From positions 114,592 through 178,591 of the forward strand of contig JAKUCV010001509.1 in assembly GCA_028386065.3 (NCBI GenBank): 64,000 nucleotides of DNA. Direction: 5' to 3'. Source of the DNA: Turnera subulata. Taxonomy: Eukaryota > Streptophyta > Magnoliopsida > Malpighiales > Passifloraceae. The notes beneath the pieces were generated by a model. That model saw only the letters and a list, made by a program, of their open reading frames with translations, was not told where the DNA came from and made no database searches. The position numbers and the translations under genes are program-made. This document shows, one piece after another, positions 1 through 11,347 of the stretch; position 1 is the first letter of the stretch; the number at the start of each line of letters is the position of its first letter.

Positions 1-355
1 AAAACTGGGTTTTACTAACTAAAAGAAATTGGCAAGTACTACACTCATTTTGGAAGAAGAGCAACGTAAGGCGGCAATAAAGGTGTGGGGTTAAAACAAC
101 AGCAGGAGAAAAGGAATAGCACCTCCGGGCACCGGCCCCCCCAACATGTCTTCTACCTCTCACTAGTTGTTATTATTAATCTCTCGTTAGTCACAAACCA
201 AGAAGCCACCCGCATCTAGGCTAAGTATAATAATATTAGAGAGCAAATGTGCTTAATAAAAGAGTGTCTTTCACGTCAAAACACACCAGCTTGGGTCTTT
301 TGAGCTCACCTTCTTCGAAAAGAAAAATTAGAAGAGTCCTCTGGGACAAAAAGGC

Positions 356-3300
356 ATGGCTTTGGTCAATGTCATCAATTCCTGCTTTGATTCCCTTACC
401 CAGGTGAGTTCCTTCCTTCCCTCCCTCCCTCAATTTTTTACTCTTTGTTATTCGATTCCCAGGTGGTTTTGCTGTCCAATTTTATGTGAATCAATACAAA
501 ATAAATAAATTAAAAAAAAAAACATATATCACTTGATGCGTAAACTTAACCATTTCGATTGTGCAGTGATTTTGTTTATTACTTGCCTTCACTAGCTTAC
601 AGTCTGGTACGCTAAATTTTGGTTGCTTTTGCTTTTAGATGCATCCTTTTCGTACTTCTGCTACTGCTTCAAGTCACATACTATCACCTCCAAACTAGAC
701 ATTTTTTTTACTGCTTCCTGATGCATCAACCATCCACATAGTTTTAGTGTTCTTTTCGGCTGTCTTACACTTGATTTGCTCTGGGATCCCTCGGCTTGCT
801 TTTTACGCTTAGACTCTTGTATTAAAGGAGCTTAGCATCCTCTTTTTTTTTTTCCTTTTTCCATTTATGTTGCTTAGGTGTCAGAGTATATTGAAGGTGC
901 CATTGTCTACCTTGATTCTGGATGCACTGAGAGTTTCCAATTTCTTGGGGCATTTCCCACCTTACTGGAACTCGGAGCCAAAGCTGTCTGCTGCCTAGAA
1001 AATCTGGGTTCTCTTGATACGGTAAGCACATGGTGGCTTCTATTTCCTCTGTCTCGTTATCCTTTCTTCTACAAGTTTGATATGTTTTCTTTGCTTAGAA
1101 AGAAAAAGAAGAGTGATTTATGGGTAATACATGTATGTGTTTGTCTTTTTTTCTTACCTGTGCTTCCGGTTTTTGCCATGGGTTAGAAAACAATCGATTT
1201 ATATTTGAGCTTTCCACTGTGTCATTATATTGGGATTTTTTATAGGCTTGGTTCTTCTATAGGCAATTTTTCTTAAGGCAGTCCCTTAGCTGTTCCTTTA
1301 TTCTGCATTTGCTCCTCCAAATAACTCCTAAAGAGTCATCCCTGGTCATTATTTGGGTAACCGTCTGCCTATGTAGTGCTGGCACGTGCACCTGTGTTAT
1401 GCTTGTGTTATATTGCCCCGTTATACTGGAAATGCCCCGATGTTGGGCTCATCTTCTGAATGCATTCCTGTCTTTGCTGTGTGCGCTTTCTTTACGTGCA
1501 CCTGCTGTTTGAGTCTGTCAACTGCAGCATCTGTTAGTAGTCCTGGAAAAGCTAGATGCATTTATGAGACCGTGGGGATTCGAAAGGTAAAAGCGAGAGG
1601 TTCTGCTATGCAGTATCAAAGGTGGGCGAAAGAAGTTGATTTTCGCTACTGTTCAAAATCAAGGGTAACACTGCTTTTCTTTTCGTTATAAAAAAGTTGG
1701 ACTTTAGTGCAATCTTGCTCCAGAACGTCTCTCTTTTCTCTAGTTTGACAATGAACATGGAAACCAACTTAGCCCATTGTTCAAATTACATGCTCGATGT
1801 AAAAAGAGCTAAAGGAATGAATCATTACCGGTTAAAAGAGCAAGAACCAGAGGTTTAGCATACCTTATCATTGTGGGGCCTCATGTTTGAGGATCTTTAT
1901 GGGTGGTGAAACATAGAGAGTATGGTGGCACATGGAGAAATGGGTGGACTACAGCGTCATGTTCGAAACAAAACCGAAGGTGAATTCTATATTCAGTCTC
2001 TTTGATTTGGTTTTAAGTTTCTTAAACTACTGGATTTTGCTAATTTCTAGTTGATTCTACTTGATTTCCAAATTTCTGCCCTTTTTTTTCTTTACTTTGT
2101 TAAAAGTGAATCTAAGTCCTTAAGAACTTCTCTGCAGGAAATGAGTGGTGCACACACTGCATGTTCTCGGTTGGAAGATTTTATGTTGGGTCTGGCAATG
2201 GGTCTTTGTTTGGCTGTTTGATACTGAAAAAGCCAAATGCTTCCGGTTTTAGGTAAAGGGTGTTGGAATACTGAGAAATTTTGTTTCCGTCACTTGGGCC
2301 TCTTGCAGCGTTTCTTTTTGGTTTTTTAAGCATCTGAGAAAATGAACATATTCTTAAAAAAAGATAATAAAATAAAAGCGAGAAGAAGAAGAAGAAGAAA
2401 AGAAGAACATATCTTAAGGTACATTTTCCAGGGTACTGGGGCGATATAGAACGTGGAATGGCATGGGGCACCTCTCAAGGTGCATGACGGCACCTCATAT
2501 GCAAACAGTTTCATGAAGTTTTATGTGGGCCTATTGCAGACATTTTGGAGGTTTATTAACAATTTTGGATCGGTTTAAGGACCCCCCTTAAGAATCTCAT
2601 CCTGAATATGGACCATGCATGTGAAGAACCATCATTGTTTGCATACAAAACTGGTGGATAAAATTGAAAAGGGAAAAAGTTGAATACATTTGTATGACTG
2701 TGGAAGTTCGTGCTACACTCATGTGTATATTATTCATGGTACCTATGCTTGGAAGAATGCTTATTTTGCAATTGATTAATACTTTAGAAAACAGATGGGA
2801 AGGTGGAAGGTCAGTGCACATCTGTACCTGCCATTTGTAGCAATTATAACATTTACTAATTTTTTAGCATATCTGCTGTGGAAGAATTTTTCACTTTGTA
2901 TCGTTTTGGCCAATACAAAAAAGACTTTGTAATTTGGTCACTAAATTCTCTTTTCTATGTTACTTCACAATTTTTTATTTTTGACAGAAAAAAAATTGTA
3001 TAACGAGCCTTATTGCATTATAATGTGGTAAATTTTAATTGCTGCAATTGTCTATGTGGTCTCTTTCATTAGGTGCTCAATTGGGACTCTAATTCTGATC
3101 CAGCACGGAACATTGTGGTTTTCACATCCTGTCTACTAAGCGATGCACATCGGTATATTTTGCGTTGCCTACACATGCATCAAGGTGTTCGACATTGTAC
3201 AATATTTACATCTATATCTGAGGTACATTGACATGGTTTATTTAATTGCTATTTTTTTCTTGATTAAGTAAATATTTATTTCCTCTTTGAAGTAGTGTTT

Positions 3301-6300
3301 ACTTGGTTAGCAAATTGTGTTATGTTTGTTTGTGGGAATTTTTTTCCTTATATGGTTGTAGACTAGGTGGTCTCTCGATGATTTGGCATTCTGTTTTCCT
3401 CACTGTATCTTGAAAGATGAACTTGCTTATGGTTTTGGTTCTTGCTTTCACAGTTTTATCAAACTTGTGAGAGTTGCATTATTTGAAACTTTTAACTGCA
3501 CAAAAACCATTTTCCAACCAAATCAATGCAATTATGCACTGAAAACATGACCATTGACTTGAAGATAGAACCACTTAAAGGTGAGATAGTAAAATTTTTT
3601 CTTGGCCTGCTTTATTCATATTTCCACATCTCTCTTAAGTAGCCATATTTGGTTGATATTGCTATTTACATGTCATACCTGCACATGTCGCGCATATTAT
3701 TGTCCCTGTTTGTGTTTTATGCATGATAGTAAAGTTAATATCTGAACTATTTGTGCAAAGCTAAATTGGAATGCAATGAGGAATTTCAGACCCTATTTTT
3801 GGGATGATTGAGTGCTAAGATTCAGCTGAAGCTAATAGAAAACTTCAGAGAGGAAAACAAAAGGGAAATTAGGAAGATGAAGCATGTAGAAATGGGCGAA
3901 CCTCATTTTTTGTTTCTCAACTCTATCAACTGCTTCTTCCTTTTTCTTTTTCAAAAAAACAAGGATATTTAGTTATGAGATAAATTGTCTTCCTAAAAAT
4001 TTCTTGGATCAAATATGCCTGCTTAATTCTCTATCTAATTACTACCAAAAAAAAGTATCAAATGTGTAGGAAGTATTGCCATGTGGCCTTAAGTCTCACT
4101 TGCTTCAAGGAGTGCTTGTGTTCTTGTAGCCCATTTAGGCTTTGGCCATTTCTGAAAGAAAAAGTCTTAGCTTCTCTTGACAGCATAACTTTAAGTAAAG
4201 TTTTGCGACATAACTAGTTGCTTACCTGTTAAGAAGTTTATCAAATGGATTATGGTCTCATTTACCTTTCCACTGTGTGCTACATGCTTTAGATGTTTTC
4301 CTGTTGATCTTATTATATAACGGATGCTACTAAGTTCCTACATTACTCTACTACAGGGATGATTGCCAGTTGAAATATTTTAATCATTATTATCAGTAAT
4401 ATTTAGTTGAGATAGTATCTGATTAACATTCACATTGTACCATCTTTATATAGATTTTTCTCATTGAATTTACAATCTGCTCTGAGTACTGTAGATAGCT
4501 CACTCTGTATATCCCGATTCACCTCTTGGACCTGATGCATTCCATGAATATGAATCCTTGCTTCTTCAAGATTACGAGGAGCTTGTTAACCATGCAAGAA
4601 AAGATGGAAAGTTAAGTGAAAGTTTAACTTCGAAAGATGAAAGGGTGAAATCCAGTGAAGAGGGTGGCCGTCACCCTCAGAGCTGTTCTGGTGAAAAAAT
4701 TACTTATGATGGATACCCGGAAGATACAGAAAAAAACATGTTTATTTCAGTGCGTCACTTCCCCATGATCTTATGTCCACTTTCCCCTAGAGTGTTTGTC
4801 TTGCCATCACAGGGTTCAGTCGGTGAAGCATTCTTGTCAGCCAAACAAACAGATTCTCTTAGCCCTGGTTTGCCTTCCATAAGTACTGGCCTAGCTCATG
4901 ATGGTGATGATGTTCCTCCTGGGGCTCTTCTTACCGCACATTTTCTTTATCATCTGGCTGCCAAGGTATAGCAAGTAAACCTCCTTAATTACTGTTGATT
5001 TTCTTGTATTCATGTCTTCAATATGTTATTTGTTTTATGCTTAAAGATAAGTTTCATGGGTTCAAGGAGGATGAATTTACCAAAAATCTTCATACCATTT
5101 CCTTTTCAAGAGATTTTCCAGTCCTCAGTTGCCCTTATTTTTTGGGAATTTATGCATTTTTCTCTTAAGAAAATAGCCAAAAACTTGGACAAGTATAATC
5201 TTCCCTACATCCTCTGTCAAGAACCAGAAAAAACTGCTCAATACTGGGAGCTTTTGCTGGGGATGAATTTGACCAGTTGCTGGGCAATATTTTATTGCTT
5301 CATCAACATTGTGGAAGGGAACTGAGGGATTGTAGCAAAGTTGTCGCAAAAAGCTTTTGGAAGAAAGAGAAATTTTCTTTGATAGCTAAAAGGATATTAC
5401 AGAATAGCATATGAATAACAATTGAAGTTTGAATATGTTTTCATTAGAAAAATATTATTTCTGATGATAAAATGATTTTACAGGATGCTCATAAAAAAAA
5501 ATGATTTTACAGGATAGTATATGAATTGTTACAAAGGTTTGAATGTGTTTTTATGCTTGCAAACCTCCTTTCTTTAGGTGTATTCTCATATGATATTATG
5601 CCTAAAGAACGTTGTATTGTTTTGTAAAATGTGTAGATGGACCTCAAAATGGAAATATTTTCCTTTGGTGATTTATCAAAAACTGTGGGGAAGATGATGA
5701 CAGACATGTCAAGTCTTTATGATGTAGGGCGCCGTAAACGTTCTGCAGGGCTGTTACTCATTGACCGCACACTTGATCTCCTCACACCTTGCTGTCACGG
5801 GGATTCGCTTGTTGACTGCATGTTTTCATCATTGCCTCGAAGGGAAAATAAAGCTTCCTATTCTGTTACCAAAGACTCGCAGGCCCAACTGAAACTTGGA
5901 CATAAGTTACAACGTGCTCCTCTTGATGTTCAGATACCACTTGCAATAATATTAAGTGAAGGAGAGGCCAAGAAGAATGGTTCTCTGCATTTAGAAAACA
6001 TTGAAGCTTTCCTAGCTGGTTGGGATAGTTACAAGTTGGCTCCTGAAGTTGCAGACATGAGTAATCTTACTAATAAAACTAACCATGAAAAGCCCATTCT
6101 CTCAGAAAATCAGCTTTTTGATGGGTCCTTTGTCTCCACTGAAGCTTTTCGTGGGACACCATATATTGAAGCAATACTGGACAGAAGTACAAAAGACGGA
6201 GCAGTGTTGGTGAAAAAGTGGCTGCTAGAAGCTCTGCGTCGAGAAAACGTAACTGTTAATGTTAAACCCCGCTCTGGTGTTGCCGCTAAATCAGAGTTAC

Positions 6301-7788
6301 TACCCATGATTAAGGCACTGGCTAAGAACCAATCATCATTATTAAAAAATAAAGGAATTATCCAGTTAGCGGCAGCTCTGCTTGTCACTCTTGTAGAACC
6401 ACAGAGTATCCGGTGGGATGCATTTATGAGTGCGGAGAAAATATTGACTGCAAGTGCTGTAGACACAAGTCAGAGTCTTGCTGCTCAAATTGGTGATCTT
6501 ATCAACAAGAGTGCTTTGGTAGGATTAACTGGGCAGAAAAATTCAAAAACTGAACTATCAGAAGGGCTACTTTCTTTTCAAGATGCTTTGCTGCTTATGA
6601 CCGTAGGATACATATTGGCTGGCGAGAATTTCCCTACATCTGGGTCCCAAAGTCCTTTTTCTTGGCAAGAGGAGCATTTTCTAAAAGAAGCAATCGTGGA
6701 TGCCATTCTCGGGAATGTATCAGTTGCAAACCTTAAGTTTCTCCATGGTATAGCAGAAGAGCTTGAGGCCAATTTAAAACAAAAGAAAATGGAGGACATC
6801 ACGAAAGCATCACCTGATGAGGCAGATTTTGATGATTTTGATGTTGATGAGTGGGGTGAATGGGGGGACGAAAAAGAAGATGTTGATGAGAACAGTAAAG
6901 AGCAGGCATATAATGACATGCAGCTTAAATTGGAGTTGCGTGATAGGGTGGATACCCTTTTCAAATTTCTTCAAAAGTTATCCACTCTAAAAGGGACAAA
7001 TGTACCATTACGGGAAGGTGCCTACTATTTGGAAAGTAGTTTTAGTGGTGATTTGGATTCACGTAAGAGTTTAGTCTATAAGCTTCTAACTACAGTTTTA
7101 AGAAAGCATGATTTACCTGGGTTGGAGTACCATTCCTCTACTGTGGGTAGACTATTTAAAAGTGGTTTTGGCAGATTTGGTCTTGGACAGGTAAGTTTCG
7201 TTTCTGGTAATAAGTTTTGGAAATGCATCATGTTTTCATGGTTCTAATACGTTAAACTTGATTTATGATTTGTGCAGACAAAACCGAGCCTTGCTGACCA
7301 AAATGTCATTATGGTTTTTGTTATTGGGGGAATCAACGGCATTGAGGTTTGTATTCTCCAGCTCATGCATAATTCTTTTCATCTGTTAGTTATTTTGAAT
7401 TGCAGGCTTTCAGACCGTTGCTTAAAAATGTTGTTTTGATTCCTAACTCTACAAAATAATCGTCCAAAATAAAATCTGTGTTATACATTTGGTGTGTCAC
7501 ATTTACCAACTCAGTGCATGTAATTCTTCCAAGTTTCTTCCATTCTGTGATCTTTTTTCCTCAAAAATTGAGTCTTTAAACTGGATTCGACGTATTGTAA
7601 GCATTTTGGCATTTGGCTTCGAACAGAGTATCTGACTCTTTCTTTCTTTGTATTCACAGATATGTGAAGCACAGGAGGCACTGTCTGAGAGTGGAAAACC
7701 GGATATTGAATTGATCCTTGGTGGAACAACTCTTTTAACTGCCGATGATATGTTTGATCTACTACTTGGAAACTCTAGTTACTTGTGA
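356..7788 (+). CDS. MIP3: MIP3-like Sec1/Munc18-family protein (SCFD2-like), 7 exons
   Basis: Exons by splice sites and phase: 356-403, 878-1021, 3073-3222, 4495-4965, 5637-7190, 7278-7346, 7660-7788. Every exon is a multiple of three, and the join gives 854 aa ending in TGA. The start is the ATG of MALVNVINSCFDSLTQ. Exon 2 reads EGAIVYLDSGCTESFQFLG, which I recognise from Arabidopsis MIP3. Exon 5 contains the Sec1-like LLLIDRTLDLLTPCCHGDSL, and an acidic tract (DEADFDDFDVDEWGEW) lies near residues 664-690. Exon 6 carries VIMVFVIGGINGIE and exon 7 ends in the LGGTTLLTADDMFDLLL region, as in SM proteins. Known of the family: MIP3 joins MAG2, MIP1 and MIP2 in an ER-localised tethering complex for Golgi-to-ER vesicles and storage-protein export. 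Length is close to the Arabidopsis protein. Function is inferred by similarity; the exon structure is read from the sequence. Confidence 0.93.
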
Positions 7789-8059
7789 TTTTACCCATTT
7801 AAAGAAATAAGTGCATAGAAAGTAAAGCTGAATAGTATTTTCTGTGGCAAAAAAGAGAAAAAAGCTTTGTAGTATATGGGAACGGATCAAACATCTTTTA
7901 TATATCCAGAGTTTTTTATTTGTCCCATTTGTAGTTTTTGTAACTCTTTTATGTACATCGAGTTTCAATTTTCGTTCCTTTTGTGTACTTAGGGCAGCCC
8001 CGACGATGAGATGGCCATCTGCTGGATCTATTTGACCGGTGTCGTAATCTTATTGGAGC
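7789..8059 (+). other. 3' flank and probable 3' UTR of the MIP3-like gene
   Basis: AT-rich sequence between the MIP3-like stop codon and the start of recognisable repeat sequence. It contains no coding potential that I can support. The transcript end was not located, as no canonical AATAAA stands at the expected distance. Confidence 0.45.
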
Positions 8060-8825
8060 TATGTGGAAAAATCTATGGGACCCACATTTTTGTTGGATGT
8101 TTTTATTTCTAAAATTACGATTTTTTTTTTGATTTTTTAATTCTTATGCCAGCCTGGTTGACCCGATTTTCGTCCTGATTCGTTCAATCCGATTTGAGTT
8201 AACTCAAAACAGTGAGATTTCCTATTTTTTTCTTTCCTCTCAAACCGGTTCCCTGCATCCCTTTTCCTCTCTCTTATAATTTGCATTTTCCATTATCAAA
8301 AAGAAATTCTCTTCTAACTTTCTTTTTTTAACCAAAAAAAAATAAAACTTTAGCCAAATTGTTCGCATTCTAATATACAACAACCAAACTATATTACCAA
8401 AACCAAATTGAACATACTAATATACAACAACCAAATTGAAGATGCCAATAAATTTTCAGTGGATTATTTGTTCTCATTCCTTCTAATTCTGGACAATTCA
8501 AATGGGCATTCACAAATACGGGTTACCGCATAGCCTCATAACCAATGATTGCTCTTGATGATAATATAGTGATTTTTTCCTCAGTGCAAACCCAGAAACT
8601 CATGTGAGCAAGTACATATGCAAACCACTATCTATTATAATTAGTGACATTACAAACATTAAAGAAATTGAAACAGGAAAAATGGTGGGAAGATCTTCAG
8701 GTGGGGTGCTTCATCGGTCTGAAGCAAGGCATGTTACTGTGCCCGACCCCTTCACATTTAATCGCGCCTCCATCACCTCCAACCATGGCTATGGTGAATC
8801 CGCAAGGCCATGATGTTGGGTAGGT

Positions 8826-8965
8826 TTTTAGCTTTCTTTTTTTTTGGTTTTGAACATTCAGAAAAAATGTCAGAAGATAAAGGTGGGGAAGATTTTTAGC
8901 TTTTTTTTTTTTTTTTGTTTTTGAACATTGGGAAAAAAATGGCAGAAGATAAAGGTTGGGAAGAT
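8826..8965. repeat. Tandem duplication, about 70 bp x 2
   Basis: Copy 1 (8826-8893) and copy 2 (8894-8965) both run from TTTTAGCTTT through a T-tract, TTTGAACATT and CAGAAGATAAAGG to GGGAAGAT. Copy 2 has a longer T-run. The duplication lies just outside the left end of the Mutator-like element, within the older inverted repeat. Confidence 0.8.
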
Positions 8966-8985
8966 GAAGATGGAAAGAGGAGGAA

Positions 8986-10609
8986 GGGGTTCAATACATT
9001 TTACCCCTGATCTTTTGGTCAAACTTAATTTACCCCCTAAAGAAAAAAAAAACCGGAATTTAACTCCTTGTACTTTAATATGCTCGGGTTAAGCACCTAT
9101 AGTTGGACTGATTCCGTTTGAGTTAACTGAGATAACGGGATGCCGAATGGACAATACGTGGCAATATCTTGAAGGTTTAATATTTTTTTATTTTATTTTT
9201 TTTCCACAGAAACAAAATAAAATGAAACAAAATTATTTATAAAAAAACATATAAAAAAAATTATTTTTCTTCCCTTCCTCCCCTTTTTTCTCCGTTTCAT
9301 CCACTCCCGCTGATCATCTGCCAGATCCGCTGTCTCGATTTTTTTGTGTTTGTTTATTTGTCTGTCGGTTGAGATATCAAAGTCATACAATTGAATGGAA
9401 TTGAAAAGAGAAGAGAATTGTGTCCTCATCAATGATGTCTTTTTCGAAGTCAATCCAGGAAGAGGGGTGCTTGAATTTGATTAGCTCCTTGAAAGACATC
9501 TCAGAACCAAAGAGGACCTCATCAATGCTTTGCTTTTTGTTTTGGTTTTTAAAGATGATGATGAGTCTCTGGTTGTTACTAGTTGTACTCCAAGAGGAAT
9601 AATCCAAATGCTCTTATTCCTCCTCCTCTTACCCTCTTCATCATCGTCATCTCTGCCGTTTAACTTTTGACTGTGGCTTCGACGCAGAGAAGCCGAGGCG
9701 GGTTCCAACCGTTACTGCATCGGGGCTGGTGGTACCAAGCTTCCCTCGTGCCTCCTCCTTTTCGCTTCCCCTCGGCTGTCGTTGAGACTCGCCAATTGGT
9801 GGTGATGGTGACCGGATTGGTGCTGTGGTTGTTGATTATCAGGCAATTATTGATAGATTATTACAACGTATAATAATAAAAAGATACTTCTTTATTTATT
9901 TTCTTTCTTCTTCTTCCCAAAAATTAACAAATACCGCAACCACCCCACCATCGCCATCATAATTTATATTTATGATTGGATGTTGAGTAGATTTTTTTTG
10001 TTGAGTAAATCTTTTTTTCCTTTTTTGTTAAAAAAGTAATTCTTTTTTTAATAGAATTTTTTACCTTTTTTTGTTTAAAAAATAATTTTTGTTGAGTAGA
10101 TTTTTTTTGCCTTTATTTTGTAAAAAAATAATTCTTTTGGGTAGAATTATTTTTTCTTTTTTTGTAAAAAAAATAATTTTGGTGAGTAAAACTCTTTTTA
10201 CCCTTTTTTTGTTAAAAAATATACTTTTTTGTTGGATAGGAATTTTTTTGTTACCATTTTCTGTAAAAAAATAATATTTTATTGGATATAATTCTTTTTT
10301 AATTTTTTCAGAAAAATAATTTTTGCTCAGTAGAATTCTTTTAGCTTTTTTTGTTATTTAAAATTCTTGTTTGCCTATTTTATATTAAAAAAACAAATTT
10401 TTTGCTATCACCATCAAATGGCTAGAATCTTGCCACGTGTCACCTATCTGTGTATTCCGTTAAAATTAATTAAAGGGACTTAAATCAACTAACGGAAATG
10501 AGGTTAATTGCAAATTACTAAAGTTCAGGGGATCAAATTCCGATTTTTTTTCTTTAGGGGGTAAGTTAAGTTTGACCAAAAGATCAGGGGGTAAAATGTA
10601 TTGAACCCC
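8986..10609. mobile_element. Non-autonomous Mutator-like element (MULE), 1624 bp
   Basis: The left end starts GGGGTTCAATACATTTTACC, and the right end is its reverse complement. The terminal inverted repeat is strong for about 60 bp (through CTGATCTTTTGGTCAAACTTAA and the CCCCCTAAAG block) and weaker out to about 190 bp, where CACGTGGCAA or a close variant recurs in both arms. It is flanked by a perfect 9-bp duplication, GAGGAGGAA at 8977-8985 and again at 10610-10618. Long TIRs with a 9-bp duplication are characteristic of Mutator-like elements. No transposase was seen. The middle has a GC-richer patch (9600-9830) in an otherwise T/A-rich filler, possibly captured host DNA, but I recognise no gene in it. 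Confidence 0.88.
9981..10380. repeat. AT-rich degenerate tandem repeat inside the MULE
   Basis: About seven or eight diverged units of roughly 45-60 bp. Each has the form TTGNGTAGAATTTTTTTT, then a CTTTTTTTGT block, then AAAAAAATAATTTT. Each unit can fold back on itself because its T-run is followed by an A-run. It fills about a quarter of the element. Confidence 0.7.
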
Positions 10610-10905
10610 GAGGAGGAAGTGACGAAGAAGAAGCGACGGTGGGGAAGACTTGATGATCAGGTTAAAATATTTCTTTTATGTTTATAAATTGAAGGCTCAG
10701 ATCAATCTACGTGTCAAGCATCACTCTATTAAATTAATAAATGGAAAGTGAATCAGAAATCCAACCCGTTTTAACTCAAGCCAAATTGGGACAAAAATCG
10801 GGCCAACTAGTCCGGTATATGAATTAAAAAGTCGAAAAACAATTTTTGTAATTTTGATAATAAAAAATGTGGCAAAATGGTAGTCTCACAATTTTTCCAC
10901 ATCCT

Positions 10906-11347
10906 AAACAAATATTGAATATATCCTAATAGTTGCATACTCTGGACAACATTTTAATCAATGTCTTAAAAAACGAAAACTCTCAGGTATATAAATGGGA
11001 CAAATGTGAAACTCAAAGATATATAAAAGGTGTTTGACCCATATGGGAATTGCAAACAACATTTTCTGTTTTATTTAGGCATCATCTGTAACCCACTTGC
11101 AATTTTCGTAGTTGCTTTTTTTCACTAGCATTTTCACAATCGTCATTATCTTACGTTCGAGCTGAATTTGCTTTCGCAAATTGTTAATTTTTCGGTTTCC
11201 ATTTTGTTTTTCACGAATATAGATACTTAAATCAACTACGAGAGTCGTTTTAGTACATGGATATAAAAACCAAATAGACGAGGGATGAGTAGGGTTTTGG
11301 CTCAGCTTGCAACTTGTGTAGAGCATCATTACAACGGAAGTTGGTAG
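10906..11347. other. Unassigned AT-rich intergenic DNA
   Basis: Lies between the right arm of the inverted repeat and the terminal TGTGAGG of the next LTR. I see no open reading frame with recognisable content and no clear repeat. Confidence 0.4.

Larger units (their letters stand above)
8060..10905. repeat. Large decayed inverted repeat enclosing a Mutator-like element
   Basis: The stretch at about 8060-8230 matches the reverse complement of about 10735-10905 imperfectly over roughly 165 bp. Shared pieces are ATGTGGAAAAAT, TTTTTAATTC, TTGNCCCGATTTT and GAGTTAA, in the same order. The arms look like the ends of an old transposon of about 1.2 kb before later insertion. No clean target duplication or terminal motif was found, so the class is undecided. 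GGGCAGCCCCGACG near 7992 may be part of the left end. Confidence 0.6.

Noticed and set aside
6110..6964. Long minus-strand ORFs opposite MIP3 exon 5
   Set aside because: Shadows of the 1.55-kb coding exon on the other strand; serine-rich translation typical of antisense frames.
9193..9708. Overlapping minus-strand ORFs in the MULE as transposase
   Set aside because: No transposase motifs; lysine/arginine-rich low-complexity translations of AT-rich DNA.
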